Shown here piece after piece: positions 42,070 through 53,053 of a DNA stretch of 64,000 nt (the stretch's first letter is position 1; the number at the start of each line of letters is the position of its first letter). The stretch lies in contig WGMG01000006.1 in the NCBI GenBank assembly GCA_016125185.1, positions 1,240,001 through 1,304,000 on the forward strand, given 5' to 3'. Source of the stretch: Armatimonadota bacterium. Its GTDB lineage: Bacteria; Armatimonadota; Fimbriimonadia; Fimbriimonadales; Fimbriimonadaceae. The translations under genes were made by a program, and so were the position numbers. The notes under the pieces are model-generated. The model was not told the DNA's origin and searched no databases. It saw only the letters and a program-made list of their open reading frames with translations.

Positions 42070-42077
42070 GTATCGGA

Positions 42078-42728
42078 GTGTCCTCGCAAATCCTCACGAT
42101 CCAACACGATATTCCTACGTGCGAACGGTGTCCGCGCTTGCGCCAGTGGTGCCGTTCGGTGGCGGCGGACCCGCCAAAACGGTATCGAGGCGAGACGTAT
42201 TGGGGCAAGCCGGTACCACCATTCGGTGATCCCGACGCAGAGTTTCTGATCGTCGGCCTTGCACCGGCGGCGAATGGCGCGAACCGTACCGGAAGAATGT
42301 TTACCGGAGACCGTTCGGGCGACTGGCTCTACCGCGCTCTCCACAAGGCGGGCGTTGCGAACCAAGCGACATCGACTTCGGCGGATGACGGTCTGACGCT
42401 CTCGAATGTGGTCATCGTGGCGGTTTGCCACTGCGCCCCGCCCGACAACAAGCCGACCAACGAGGAAATTCAAAACTGCCGCCCTTGGCTGGAAGGGGTG
42501 GTGCAAAGCCGGACCTGGACCGGGGTTCTCTGCCTTGGGAGCATCGCCTGGCTGCAGGCTCATCGGGCGATGAGCGCCAAAGCGCCAAAGTTCGGTCATG
42601 GCGCTGTTTCGATGGTTGGGTCGACGCGAGTGGTGGGAAGCTACCATCCGAGCCAACAGAACACCTTCACCGGCCGCCTGACGGAGCCAATGCTAGATGT
42701 TGCGGTTGAGAAGTGGCTTAGGGGTTAG
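42078..42728 (+). CDS. Family 5 uracil-DNA glycosylase (UDGb)
   Basis: A 216-residue repair enzyme that removes uracil, and probably hypoxanthine, from DNA. Motif A is GLAPAANGANRTGRMFTGDRS broken by one residue from the preceding IV strand; it has Ala where family 4 has Glu, as in family 5. The C-terminal motif is SYHPSQQNTFTGRLT. Iron-sulfur cysteines are at CERC near residue 15, CHCAPP, and NCRPWL. The GTG at 42078 gives a normal length. The end overlaps the convergent secreted-protein gene by 11 bases. Confidence 0.9.
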   Translation: MSSQILTIQHDIPTCERCPRLRQWCRSVAADPPKRYRGETYWGKPVPPFGDPDAEFLIVGLAPAANGANRTGRMFTGDRSGDWLYRALHKAGVANQATSTSADDGLTLSNVVIVAVCHCAPPDNKPTNEEIQNCRPWLEGVVQSRTWTGVLCLGSIAWLQAHRAMSAKAPKFGHGAVSMVGSTRVVGSYHPSQQNTFTGRLTEPMLDVAVEKWLRG

Positions 42729-43962
42729 GAATCCACTTCGTGTTGCCGTCTAAATACACGACTGCGCGGCCACCAGGTCCCATGATGAAACCTAGCTCCG
42801 TCTTGGCCGGGTCTTCAACATTGATCGAACCGCCTTTGAAGGTGTAGTTGAAGCGATTAGCCAAATCAATGTCCTTGATGTAGGGCAGAACCTTATCCTT
42901 CCATTCTTTCGCGCCGGGCAACACATCATCGTTATCGGCGGCTAGTATAAGGGAAGCCAAGCCCATCTGCTTTGCGTCATTCATCAAAGCTTTTTGAAGG
43001 TTCGTTTGCGTGACCCTCAGTGCCAAATCCAGCGAAATCGGATGGATGTCGCGCAAAAGCAGTGATCCAGCCTGCTGGTAAACAATGGACATTTCGTCAA
43101 ACGACCTATCGTAGTGCGGCCCGGGTCCAATCCTTGCCGAGACAGGTACAGCAGTCTTCTTTGGCGTCTTCTCGTCGCTCGCAACTGACACCGAAAGCCA
43201 ACCTTGGTCCGAGTCGACCTCAAATTTTTCGTCGGCACCAAACATTGCAGACGAAAGAATCTTCTGGACCTCGTCTTCATTCAGACTCTTTGACATAGTG
43301 GTGCCCTTCTTGCGATCGACTGACAGCCGAACATAGTCGCGTGGAGTCCTGTCCAGCAAGGAGTCACTCTGACGCCCGACCGTGGTGAGAAAGACCATCG
43401 ACTCGCGGTCTTCTGAAACTGGGCCAAGCAATTCGAGCTTGGAGTCTAAGTCAAAATCCAGCGTGGTTCCATCAGAAAAAACCAGCCGAACTCGGTTGCC
43501 GCGAGAGTACGTCAGAAAATCGAATTGCGAGCCATCGTTTATCGGTCGGACCTCGGGCTCTGCAACTAACGTAGTCAGCTGCTTTTCAATGTTGTAAAAA
43601 GTCCGCTTCTTGGCTTCACTGTCCAGGTACGTCACCACCTGATCTCCCGCCATCACGACCGGATCTAACGCCTTATTGGGAATTTTGAGTCGTTGACTCG
43701 TCTGCGTCAAACGGTTGTAGGCATACCACTCGTACTCATCTGGCGACTTCTCGTACAAATAGTCCTCTGGTTTCTTGATTTCAAGCCTTTTGTACAAAAT
43801 GACCTTACCGCTTCGAGAAAAGGAACCAATTTTGGTGGGGCCACTCGAGATTACGACTGCGGGCGACAATACAAACGCCTCGTGATCACTGCCAAAGACT
43901 TCTTGCGCATATCCAATGGAAGCTACCGAAAGGACAGCAAAGACCAGCAGAATGCGCTTCAC
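42718..43962 (-). CDS. Secreted protein with C-terminal pilin-head-like domain, paralogue 1
   Basis: A 414-residue protein with a normal Sec signal (RILLVFAVLSVASIGYAQ), not a pilin leader. The first 300 residues are beta-rich with propeller-like spacing (DGTTLDFDLDSKLELLGPVSEDRESMVF broken between strands) but no known motif. The last 85 residues look like a pilin head: AKQMGLASLILAADNDDVLPG, a W--KVLPYIKD segment, and a closing GPGGRAVVYLDGNTKWIP. The same pattern is in the true pilin-like protein at 22796. It is coupled by a 4-base overlap to a paralogue. Function unknown. Confidence 0.65.
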   Translation of the reverse strand: MKRILLVFAVLSVASIGYAQEVFGSDHEAFVLSPAVVISSGPTKIGSFSRSGKVILYKRLEIKKPEDYLYEKSPDEYEWYAYNRLTQTSQRLKIPNKALDPVVMAGDQVVTYLDSEAKKRTFYNIEKQLTTLVAEPEVRPINDGSQFDFLTYSRGNRVRLVFSDGTTLDFDLDSKLELLGPVSEDRESMVFLTTVGRQSDSLLDRTPRDYVRLSVDRKKGTTMSKSLNEDEVQKILSSAMFGADEKFEVDSDQGWLSVSVASDEKTPKKTAVPVSARIGPGPHYDRSFDEMSIVYQQAGSLLLRDIHPISLDLALRVTQTNLQKALMNDAKQMGLASLILAADNDDVLPGAKEWKDKVLPYIKDIDLANRFNYTFKGGSINVEDPAKTELGFIMGPGGRAVVYLDGNTKWIPNP

Positions 43963-45182
43963 GGGTTAGGTATCCACTTCACGTGACCGTCGGTATAGGC
44001 CACGGCGCGTCCGCCGGGTGCCAAAACAAAACCGAGTTCCGTCCCTGCTGGGTCTTCGAGCGAATTCATGTCGCCACCGTGGAAGGTGTAATTGAAGTCC
44101 TTCATCATGTCCTGATCTTTCAGGTACGGATCAACTTTGGCTTCCCAACCCTGTAGCCCAGGCAACACGTCGTCATTGTCCGCCGCGCACATGATCAGCC
44201 CTAGCGCGACCTGCTTGGCTTTGGAGATCGCCGCGAGCTTGAGGGCATCGTTGTAGAGTTTCTTCGCCGTATCCGTGTCGATCGGCTGGATGTCGCGCAC
44301 TAAAAGCGCACCGGCGTCCTGGTACACCACGAACTTGTTGTCGTAACTGAAGCGGGGCGAACAGTCGACCATTCCGAGCTTGGCCCGAAGCGGAAGGTCC
44401 GACTTCGCATCCTTCGGCAAGTTCATCATCTTCACGTAGGCAAGATCGCCTAACAGTTCGAACCAAAATCGGTTGGTATCCTGGAAATCTGGGTTCATGG
44501 CGATCCATTCTTCCCGCGTGCATGCCTTGTACGAAACCTCGCCGCTCGAAAGCTGGACGACAGCCTTGCCGTATTCAAGGGGACTGGTGCGCCGAAAGGC
44601 GGTAAAAGAGATGGAGTTCCCGTCGCCCCCAGTCGGCGTGCCAAGTCTGACCTTCGGCGGAAGAACGATGTTGGCGGTAGCGCCGTCGGTACGAATGATT
44701 TGGGCCTTTCCTTCATCAGTCGCCACGACGTAAGGTGCCGACGGCAATTCGCCTAGGTAATCCAGGTGTTGGATGTCGATGCTGGTCTTCCGCACTGCCC
44801 CGCTATCCAAATTCACAAAGCCCTGCGAACTACGATCTGGACCACCAAAGAAGAATGCGGTGACGCCGTCGCCGAGGATCGCGACGTCGATGGCAGTCTT
44901 GGGCACCGGAAGGGGCTTGCTCTTCTTTGTTGTCCGATCGTAGTAGTACCACGGTCCCGGCTCGGTGGATTTGCTGACAATGAGCTTGTCGGGGCTCGGT
45001 ACATCGTTTCGCCGGAAGAGCACATACCGGCTAGTCAAACTCACCGAAACATTGCTTACGATTCCGCTCGAAATCACTTCGGCCGGCATCAGTAGGTAGG
45101 TCTGTTTCCCGTCGCCGAATAAGTCTTGCGCATTCGCAAGCACGGTGGCCATGAGGCCGACAACCAACAATATCCCCTTCAT
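43959..45182 (-). CDS. Secreted protein with C-terminal pilin-head-like domain, paralogue 2
   Basis: A 407-residue paralogue of the next gene with the same plan: signal peptide (GILLVVGLMATVLANAQ), a beta-rich body, then AKQVALGLIMCAADNDDVLPG and a closing LAPGGRAVAYTDGHVKWIPNP. The TDGHVKWIP ending matches the His-Val-Lys close of DUF1559-like pilins even better than in paralogue 1. Both have the motif VISSG near residue 36, confirming duplication. It comes first in the pair. Confidence 0.65.
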   Translation of the reverse strand: MKGILLVVGLMATVLANAQDLFGDGKQTYLLMPAEVISSGIVSNVSVSLTSRYVLFRRNDVPSPDKLIVSKSTEPGPWYYYDRTTKKSKPLPVPKTAIDVAILGDGVTAFFFGGPDRSSQGFVNLDSGAVRKTSIDIQHLDYLGELPSAPYVVATDEGKAQIIRTDGATANIVLPPKVRLGTPTGGDGNSISFTAFRRTSPLEYGKAVVQLSSGEVSYKACTREEWIAMNPDFQDTNRFWFELLGDLAYVKMMNLPKDAKSDLPLRAKLGMVDCSPRFSYDNKFVVYQDAGALLVRDIQPIDTDTAKKLYNDALKLAAISKAKQVALGLIMCAADNDDVLPGLQGWEAKVDPYLKDQDMMKDFNYTFHGGDMNSLEDPAGTELGFVLAPGGRAVAYTDGHVKWIPNP

Positions 45183-45215
45183 CAGAATACTAGACGCTAT
45201 GAGGAGAGAACACCA

Positions 45216-45863
45216 TCACGGTTTTCCGACTAAATTCGACGGAATATCCACGGTCGCACCGGGGTTCAAACCGAACTTGCCCGACATGCCTTGCTTGACC
45301 TCTATCACGTAGAGATAATCGCCTTCCGTTTTGACCTGATCGTCGCTAAACGGAACGCCTTTCCCGACGTTGATCAGCTTCTTATCCTTCGAAATGTAGT
45401 CGATATCGAGGGGCAATATTGTGTTGTGCATCCAGAAGCCGTAGTTTCCGTTCTTCTTTTGCGCTTCCGGGAAAACAAAGATCATCCCTTCGTTGTCTTT
45501 CACCTCTCGATCGACGAGGAACATCATGCCCTCCTGTCGCTTGGACTCTGTGTCCATCACCCAGAGGTTGAGGTCGCCACCGGGTGTCTTGATCTTGATC
45601 TTGGGCAAATCCTTTAGCTGGTAGAGACGGCTGGCGTTGTTATTGGGATCCGAAGGCTTCGTGCTCGGCTTTGACGGCTCATTGTTGCTCGCCGTATTGG
45701 AATCAGAATTGGACGCCGAATTCGTCGATGGTTCGTTGTTGGTTGCCGTCGTCGGTTGGTTATTCGAAACCGGATACTCGTCACCGTTCGCCGAGCCAGC
45801 GCTTCCATTACACCCGCTCAGCGCTAGGCCGAACGTCAGAGCTGCAATCCAGCTCTTAGACAT
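45216..45863 (-). CDS. DUF192-family lipoprotein
   Basis: A 215-residue protein from the ATG at 45863. The signal is SKSWIAALTFGLALSGCNGS with lipobox LSGC. A long Ser/Asn/Thr/Pro linker (residues about 22-85) is followed by the DUF192 domain: LWVMDTESKRQEGMMFLVDR, GMIFVFPEAQK, YGFWMHNTILPLDIDYI, and VIEVKQGMSGKFGL. The pattern with Met-x-Phe and Trp-Met-x-Asn-Thr is diagnostic. Function of the family is unknown. The start overlaps the end of leuD by eight bases. Confidence 0.85.
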   Translation of the reverse strand: MSKSWIAALTFGLALSGCNGSAGSANGDEYPVSNNQPTTATNNEPSTNSASNSDSNTASNNEPSKPSTKPSDPNNNASRLYQLKDLPKIKIKTPGGDLNLWVMDTESKRQEGMMFLVDREVKDNEGMIFVFPEAQKKNGNYGFWMHNTILPLDIDYISKDKKLINVGKGVPFSDDQVKTEGDYLYVIEVKQGMSGKFGLNPGATVDIPSNLVGKP

Positions 45864-46464
45864 GGCTCGTCTCCAACGGCTTCGGTACATAGGTCTTGGA
45901 CTGAGCCTCGAAGGCATCGATATCGGCTTGGTAGCGAAGCGTCGTACCGATCAGGTCCAGGCCCTCGACTAGAGCCATCTTCGTGGCTTCATTGATGTCG
46001 AATTTCAGCACTTTTCCGTCCACCGTCACGGTCTGGTCGGGAAGATCGACAGTAGCCTCCGATCCGGTCGGCTGGGAGGCGATGACCTGGTGGTCTTCCG
46101 GCGAAAGCTCGATCAAAAGGAGTCCGCAGTTGGCGGCGTTGCCGCGAAAAATGTCGGAGAATCCTGGTGACGCCGGGTCTTTTCGGGCGATCACGCACTG
46201 AAAGCCGCCTTGCTGGATGGCCCAAACCGCATGCTCGCGAGACGACCCGCAACCGAAGTTAGTCCCAACCACCAGGATCGATGCTCCCTTTGCTTCCGGC
46301 GTGTCAAGTATGAACCCATCTTTGCGCACATCGTTGAAGAGGAGCTCGCCGTAGCCACTCTTTTCAACCTTCGATAGGAATCGAGCGGGGATTATTCGGT
46401 CGGTATCGACCTGATCCTCGTTCAGGACGGCGATTTTGCCCGTATGCGTGGTGAAGCCAGACAC
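45856..46464 (-). CDS. leuD: 3-isopropylmalate dehydratase small subunit
   Basis: A 202-residue swivel-domain subunit of the isopropylmalate isomerase in leucine synthesis. The key stretches are DQVDTDRIIPARFL, ILVVGTNFGCGSSREHAVWAI with the substrate-binding Ser-Arg, and FRGNAANCGLLLIEL. The large subunit leuC is not in the window. Start is a GTG at 46464. It is divergent from trpE; the two start codons are 51 bases apart, with overlapping promoters likely. It may act with the leuA-type enzyme at 17738. Confidence 0.93.
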   Translation of the reverse strand: MSGFTTHTGKIAVLNEDQVDTDRIIPARFLSKVEKSGYGELLFNDVRKDGFILDTPEAKGASILVVGTNFGCGSSREHAVWAIQQGGFQCVIARKDPASPGFSDIFRGNAANCGLLLIELSPEDHQVIASQPTGSEATVDLPDQTVTVDGKVLKFDINEATKMALVEGLDLIGTTLRYQADIDAFEAQSKTYVPKPLETSHV

Positions 46465-46500
46465 AAGTTCAGTTTGTCACATCTTGCGCGAATTTCAGTT

Positions 46501-46506
46501 CATAAT
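46501..46506 (+). promoter_or_regulatory. -10 box CATAAT upstream of trpE
   Basis: CATAAT ends nine bases before the ATG at 46516, predicting a leader of about three bases. This leaves no space for a trp attenuator. Confidence 0.45.
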
Positions 46507-46515
46507 TCAGTCGGA

Positions 46516-47978
<1,463 letters not shown>

Positions 47979-47982
<4 letters not shown>

Positions 47983-48830
47983 AACTTCAGTTCATCGAGG
48001 AAACGGTCGAGCATGTCGTCGTCGTAGCGATCCATCTGGCTCGACCGGCTGACCTCCAATTCGGCTTCCTCATCCTGCCCGTTGGCGCGCAGTAACTCTT
48101 CCAAAATCCCGTGGTAAAGGTGCTTCTCCGGGTTCAAATCGCTCGCTAAGCGAACCGCCTTGATCGCCTCGGTGCGCATCCCTGAATTCCAAAACGGCAC
48201 TACGCAGCGCAGATAGTAAAAGTCGTCGCCGGGCGATAGCTCAACGGCCGCGCGCAATGACTGCAGAGCCTCCTCGTAATTGCCCAGAACGGTGTGGAGG
48301 TCGCCAATCCAATAGTGGAAGAACGGATCGTCCGGCTTGATGACCACTGCGTTGACGGCATACTCCAAAGCTCGCCTCGGTGCTCCCGCATCGCGCAGGG
48401 TCTCAGCCATCTTGAAGTTCAAAAATGCGCTGTTCGGGTCCTTCTCCAGACCTTGACGCAGGTACTCTAGAGACTCACGGAACTTGCCATGCCGCTTCAG
48501 CAGGTCGGCCAGACCCGCGTGGGGTTCGACCTCGTCGCCCTTCAGGTTTAGCGCCTTCATGTACTGGCGATAAGCCTGTGGGAACTGGTCCGAGGACTCC
48601 AGAGCGCCGGCCAAATCGATTCGCGAGGACACGTCGTTCGGGTCGCGCTGTTCCACCGCGCGCTTAAAATGCTCGATCGCCTCCTGGTACTTCCCGGCTT
48701 CGAGGCTCAGCTTGCCTAACTGGTCGCTTTCGTCGGCGCTTCGTCCTTGCTTGATGGGTCCCGCAGGCTGGGATTCGTCGGCCAAATTCGTGCCGAACAG
48801 GTCGGCGATGGCTCGGTAGCTGTCACTCAT
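47979..48830 (-). CDS. TPR-repeat protein
   Basis: A 283-residue cytoplasmic protein built from about five to six tetratricopeptide repeats: QLGKLSLEAGKYQEAIEHFKRA, SRIDLAGALESSDQFPQAYRQ, AGLADLLKRHGKFRESLEYL, FKMAETLRDAGAPRRALEYA and WIGDLHTVLGNYEEALQSLRA. Such repeats mediate protein contacts. No catalytic domain is seen. Its start touches the stop of the secreted protein gene that precedes it on the same strand, so these two are probably co-expressed, and its end overlaps trpE by four bases. Confidence 0.82.
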
Positions 48831-50380
48831 TAATCTCTCTTCGTCAAATCAATGATATCCGAGGCAGACCCGGCACCAAAGATTCGAACGAAAAGTGTAG
48901 CAGGATAACTGGACCCGGAAAGCGGCATCGTCAGGATTTTGATCTTGCGTGTCTCGCCTGGATAGAGGCGGTAGCGAGCAATCCTCGCCTCGCCTTTCGT
49001 GGCGATTTTTGGCGTGATCACGTACTTGTCGTCGATGAAAAAGATTCCGCCCGAGTAGCCCGCGCTTGGCTCGAAGACGAGTTCGATATTGGTGGATTCC
49101 TCCTGCGGATTCGACAGCGTCGCGTCGATCGTGTAGATCACGCCGAAGTTTCCGTCCAGCACGCCCGCGTTATCGCTCCGCTCTATGGACTCTTGGCCAA
49201 GGCGAATAACCGCGAAACGACCACCAACCGAGAACTCGGCCGACTTGGCCTTGAACGGTTCGGGGTAGACGTGCTCCGAGATGTTATAGGGCGTGTTGTC
49301 CCACGAGCGAACGGTCATCGGTCCGACCTCTCGCCAAGGCGTTGAGCTTGCCAGCGTCGGCGCCCAACGCGGCTCCAGGTCTTCCACCGGAAACGCATCG
49401 GCACGAACCAACAGCTTCTTCTCGCCGTCCACATAGCGGATCGCACAAAGGCCGCTGATGACTTCCTTCGGCTTCAATCGTCGGCAGGAAATCGGCAAAC
49501 AGGTCCGTGGCGGAAGGTTGACCACTTCCCCGCTATCGTTCACCCATGCGCGAAGGAAAAGGTCTCCAGCCCGAAGGCCGGCCGCGACTGGGTCGGTCGT
49601 CGGAGAAGAGTCCCCTGGCGTTAAACAGATCGTCGCCGGAAAATCCGAATCGTTCACCACCATGGTTCGAATCACCATGTCTCGCGATGAGTCGTTGATG
49701 TGGTGGTACAGCATCCGCGCCGACTTCTTGGGCTTTAGCTCGGCGGCAAAAAGGTTTTCTTTCTTGGTAACTCGCTCCGGGTCGTTGCAATACCAAAGCG
49801 CGTCCTCATCTTTCTGCTTCAGACCGATGTTCGAAACACGGACCGTCAGTGTGCCGGTCTTCGTCAACGTCCCTGGGGCCGTCACCGTCAGCTTGATCGG
49901 CACGTCCACGATCTTGCCCGGCGAAATCGACGGGACATGTTCGCACTTGATCGCCACTTTCGCAAGCGGAGCGAAAGTCAGTTGTTGCTTGACGCTTCCC
50001 TCGATGGCACCTTGAACCGTGCCAGGAATGGCGGGTTCACCGCTGACCTCAGCCGTAATCTGGCCGGGAATCTTGGCCGCATACGGCTTAACCGCGAAGT
50101 CGATTCGGCGGTCCTTGCCTTTCTGCGTAACCGTGACAAAGCCTTGCCCAGGTCGAAGACCTTTGGCGGTAAAGCCGCTCTTAGCCTTCGTCACCTCCAG
50201 GATGAGCGGATCGGATGACGCCACTTTGACGTTGCTCTGGTCACCCGGAAGCCAAACGTTACTCGTGTCACCAACGCCAAGTCGAATGCCTTTGCTGACG
50301 CCTGCCAAGCAGGAGGCGGCCAAGCAAAGACACGCAACAAAACCAAGGACTCCACGTCGAGATATCACGCCCACCCCCAC
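48830..50380 (-). CDS. Secreted protein with an N-terminal secretin/pilus-type domain
   Basis: A 516-residue protein with an N-terminal signal (GVLGFVACLCLAASCLAG). Residues about 30-95 (RLGVGDTSNVWLPGDQSNVKV, then LRPGQGFVTVTQKG) look like the small beta domain at the N terminus of CpaC-like secretins, which binds at the cell surface. The rest is beta-rich, with two or three Ig-like modules, and has no secretin channel. Several GTG codons (50380, 50374, 50368) could be the start. A TAAGTT box fits 50374. Function unknown; adhesion or pilus assembly is conjecture. Confidence 0.6.
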   Translation of the reverse strand: MGVGVISRRGVLGFVACLCLAASCLAGVSKGIRLGVGDTSNVWLPGDQSNVKVASSDPLILEVTKAKSGFTAKGLRPGQGFVTVTQKGKDRRIDFAVKPYAAKIPGQITAEVSGEPAIPGTVQGAIEGSVKQQLTFAPLAKVAIKCEHVPSISPGKIVDVPIKLTVTAPGTLTKTGTLTVRVSNIGLKQKDEDALWYCNDPERVTKKENLFAAELKPKKSARMLYHHINDSSRDMVIRTMVVNDSDFPATICLTPGDSSPTTDPVAAGLRAGDLFLRAWVNDSGEVVNLPPRTCLPISCRRLKPKEVISGLCAIRYVDGEKKLLVRADAFPVEDLEPRWAPTLASSTPWREVGPMTVRSWDNTPYNISEHVYPEPFKAKSAEFSVGGRFAVIRLGQESIERSDNAGVLDGNFGVIYTIDATLSNPQEESTNIELVFEPSAGYSGGIFFIDDKYVITPKIATKGEARIARYRLYPGETRKIKILTMPLSGSSYPATLFVRIFGAGSASDIIDLTKRD

Positions 50381-50401
50381 TAACTTACCAGCATTGGCCG
50401 T

Positions 50402-52969
50402 TTATTGCCACCGCACAAAGTTGAGTTCTGCTGGAATCGAGAGGTCTTCGTGCTTTGGCACAATCCGAAGCGCATAGCCCTGGTGGCCCGGATGAGTGCA
50501 CAGAATATCACCCTTGAAGATCGCAATCGAATCCTCATAAGCTTCAAATTCCAACTCGACCGGTTGAGTGTCCGTCAGTTCGCGGTTCATGCCGACCTTA
50601 CCAGTCACGGCCTGGACCCGAACGTCGTCCTTCGACAACACGCCAAGATGCACCTTCGCGGTGATCGTCAGCGGACTGCCCAGCAGGTTCGATGACTTCG
50701 CGTTATCCGTCACGTCGAGGATTTTCACCTGTGCCCAGTTCGCCTGAACTCGGGTTCGCCATTCAAGCCCAGCCTTGGCTCGTGCCGAGCCGTTAGCGCT
50801 CATGTCTACGTACTTGTCCGAAGCCGGGATATAGAACTTACGAGCGTAGTCCTGGACCATTCGGTCAGTCGAGAAAAACGGTCCGAGATGCTTCAGGCTT
50901 TCGCGTATCATGTTGATCCACCCAAGCGGCACGCCCTGTTCCACACGGTGGTAGAAGATCGGCGTGACCTGGTTCTCCAAGACTTCGTAGAGCGAGTGCG
51001 AGTCCAGCCAGTCCTGGTGTCCGGCGTCCGGGCTCATCGAGCGGTCGCCGATGACGAAGCCAAGTGACGGGTCATAACCCTCATCCCACCAACCGTCGAG
51101 AATCGAACAGTTGAGACCGCCGTTCGGTACGACCTTCATGCCGCTCGTGCCCGACGCCTCGTTGGGTCGGCGCGGGTTGTTCAGCCACACGTCGACGCCC
51201 TGAACGAGCATGCGAGCCACACCCATGTCGTAGTCCTCCAAGAAGACCATCCGGGTTCGCGCCCCATCGTCGTTAATGTAGCGGAAAAGGTCCTGGATCA
51301 GCTTCTTTCCCGCATCATCTCGTGGGTGGGACTTACCGGCGATCACGATCTGAACGGGTCGCTCCTTGTGATACAGAATCGACTTGATGCGCTCGGGATC
51401 GGAAATCATCAGCGAGCCTCGCTTATACGACGCAAACCGACGGGCAAAACCAATCGTCAAGACACGAGGATCGAGAACTTCGTTGATCACCGCGCTGTCC
51501 ACACGGCTCCGCATGTGGCGGCGGGCCAAATCCCGCTCAAGCCGGCGCCGTACGTAGCGGATCAGCGCCCCTCGCTGGTCCTCACGGACCTGCCAAAGCT
51601 CGTTATCGGGAATCTTATCGACGCCTTTCCAGTTATTCGGATCGCTCGGGTTTCTTCGCCATCCGTCTCCGCAGAATTCATCGAGGAGTCGAGCCATTTT
51701 TCGACCGACCCAGGTCATCGTATGGATGCCGTTCGTCACGTGGTCGATGGGAACTTCATTCTCAGGATATTCCTCCCATCGCCGGGCAAACATGCTTCGC
51801 GAGACCTCGCCGTGGAGCTTGGCTACGCCGTTCACGTGGTTGGCCGTCTCCATCGCGAAAATCGCCATGTTGAACGCTTCGCCCGTGTTCTCCGGCTCAA
51901 ACCGGCCGAGTTTGATGAAGTCGTCGAACTTCAATTTCACCTTCTCCGCCATATTCGAAAGGTACTTCTCCAGCAGTTGAGGCGGGAAGAGGTCGAATCC
52001 GGCGGGAACTGGCGTGTGGGTTGTAAAGACGTTTCCGTGGACCGTCGCGGCGCGCGCCACGCGGAAGTCGCAGTTCTCGCGCTCGATGTACTGGCGGATT
52101 CGCTCGATGGCAAGGAACGATGCATGCCCCTCGTTCATATGGCACACCGTCGGGCTAATTCCGAGGGCGGCCAGAGCCTTCATGCCGCCGATGCCCAGAA
52201 TGATCTCCTGGCGGATGCGCATCTCCTCGTCGCCCGAATAAAGCGAGTCGGTGATGCTTTGGTCGTTCGGCGCGTTCTCGAGGACGTTACTGTCCAAAAG
52301 GTAAAGGGGGATTCGCCCCACGTCGGCTCGCCAAATCTGGAGCGTGACCACGCGGTCGGGAAATTCGATCGGAACCCGAATCGGGTCTCCGTTCGTGTCG
52401 CGCATCAACTGCAGCGGCATCTGATAGAAATCGTATTGCGGATAAATCTCCTGCTGCCAACCGTCGTGCGTTAATTGCTGGCGGAAGTATCCGCGGTTGT
52501 ACAGCAATCCGAGGCCCACCAGCGGCAGACCGAGATCCGACGCCGTCTTCAGGTGGTCGCCAGCGAGAACGCCCAAACCGCCGCTGTAGATCGGCAGTCC
52601 TTCGGTGATACCGAACTCGAAGCAGAAATACGCGATCTGCGCCTTCCCTTCTTGATCGGGAAACTCCCTCTGGAACCAGGTTTCTTGGTCGAGATAGTTG
52701 TCGAGGATCTGTTCGCAAGCCTTCAGGCGATTCATGAACAGTCCGTCTTTGGTCAACTGCGCCCAACGTGCCTTCGGCACGCGATTGAGAAAGAGGATCG
52801 TGTTATGTTCGCTTCCGTCCCAAACGTCTTTGTCGATGCTGCGGAACAAATCCCGAATTTCGTGGTTCCAAGACCAGAGGAAATTTCTGGCCAGTTTTTT
52901 CAGAGGCTTCAGCGGCTCTGGAAGCTCGGAAACAACTTCGAACGCTCGCGAGAACTTAGGATTCTTCAT
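50402..52969 (-). CDS. glgP: Glycogen/alpha-glucan phosphorylase
   Basis: An 855-residue GT35 enzyme that releases glucose 1-phosphate from alpha-1,4-glucans using pyridoxal phosphate. The N-terminal domain (DUF3417 type) has LKKLARNFLWSWNHEIRDLF. YFCFEFGITEGLPIYSGGLGVLAGD, HMNEGHASF and THTPVPAGFD follow. The C-terminal catalytic part shows FARRFASYKRG, VQIVIAGKSHP, WLNNPRRPNEASGTSGMKV, and LDGWWDEGY. This is the bacterial/archaeal short-N type, fused to a beta tail. Together with the GH13 amylase it indicates glucan storage and use. Confidence 0.93.
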   Translation of the reverse strand: MKNPKFSRAFEVVSELPEPLKPLKKLARNFLWSWNHEIRDLFRSIDKDVWDGSEHNTILFLNRVPKARWAQLTKDGLFMNRLKACEQILDNYLDQETWFQREFPDQEGKAQIAYFCFEFGITEGLPIYSGGLGVLAGDHLKTASDLGLPLVGLGLLYNRGYFRQQLTHDGWQQEIYPQYDFYQMPLQLMRDTNGDPIRVPIEFPDRVVTLQIWRADVGRIPLYLLDSNVLENAPNDQSITDSLYSGDEEMRIRQEIILGIGGMKALAALGISPTVCHMNEGHASFLAIERIRQYIERENCDFRVARAATVHGNVFTTHTPVPAGFDLFPPQLLEKYLSNMAEKVKLKFDDFIKLGRFEPENTGEAFNMAIFAMETANHVNGVAKLHGEVSRSMFARRWEEYPENEVPIDHVTNGIHTMTWVGRKMARLLDEFCGDGWRRNPSDPNNWKGVDKIPDNELWQVREDQRGALIRYVRRRLERDLARRHMRSRVDSAVINEVLDPRVLTIGFARRFASYKRGSLMISDPERIKSILYHKERPVQIVIAGKSHPRDDAGKKLIQDLFRYINDDGARTRMVFLEDYDMGVARMLVQGVDVWLNNPRRPNEASGTSGMKVVPNGGLNCSILDGWWDEGYDPSLGFVIGDRSMSPDAGHQDWLDSHSLYEVLENQVTPIFYHRVEQGVPLGWINMIRESLKHLGPFFSTDRMVQDYARKFYIPASDKYVDMSANGSARAKAGLEWRTRVQANWAQVKILDVTDNAKSSNLLGSPLTITAKVHLGVLSKDDVRVQAVTGKVGMNRELTDTQPVELEFEAYEDSIAIFKGDILCTHPGHQGYALRIVPKHEDLSIPAELNFVRWQ

Positions 52970-53009
52970 TACCTGGTATTTATTCTAGGGTATTTGGTGA
53001 GTACAATTC

Positions 53010-53029
53010 AGGCCTGATCGGGCCTTTTT
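53010..53029 (+). terminator. Short hairpin with T-run in livF leader
   Basis: AGGCC and GGCCT pair around a 6-base loop, overlapping and followed by a T-run (53025-53029). It lies between a TACAAT box (53002-53007) and the ATG at 53054, so it could attenuate the ATPase gene. The 5-bp stem is weak. Confidence 0.35.
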
Positions 53030-53053
53030 GAGGTAGAACCGATTGGTTTTTAG

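Noticed and set aside
51326-52474. Long open frame on the plus strand across the glycogen phosphorylase gene
   Set aside because: No recognisable domains; opposite a fully conserved enzyme.
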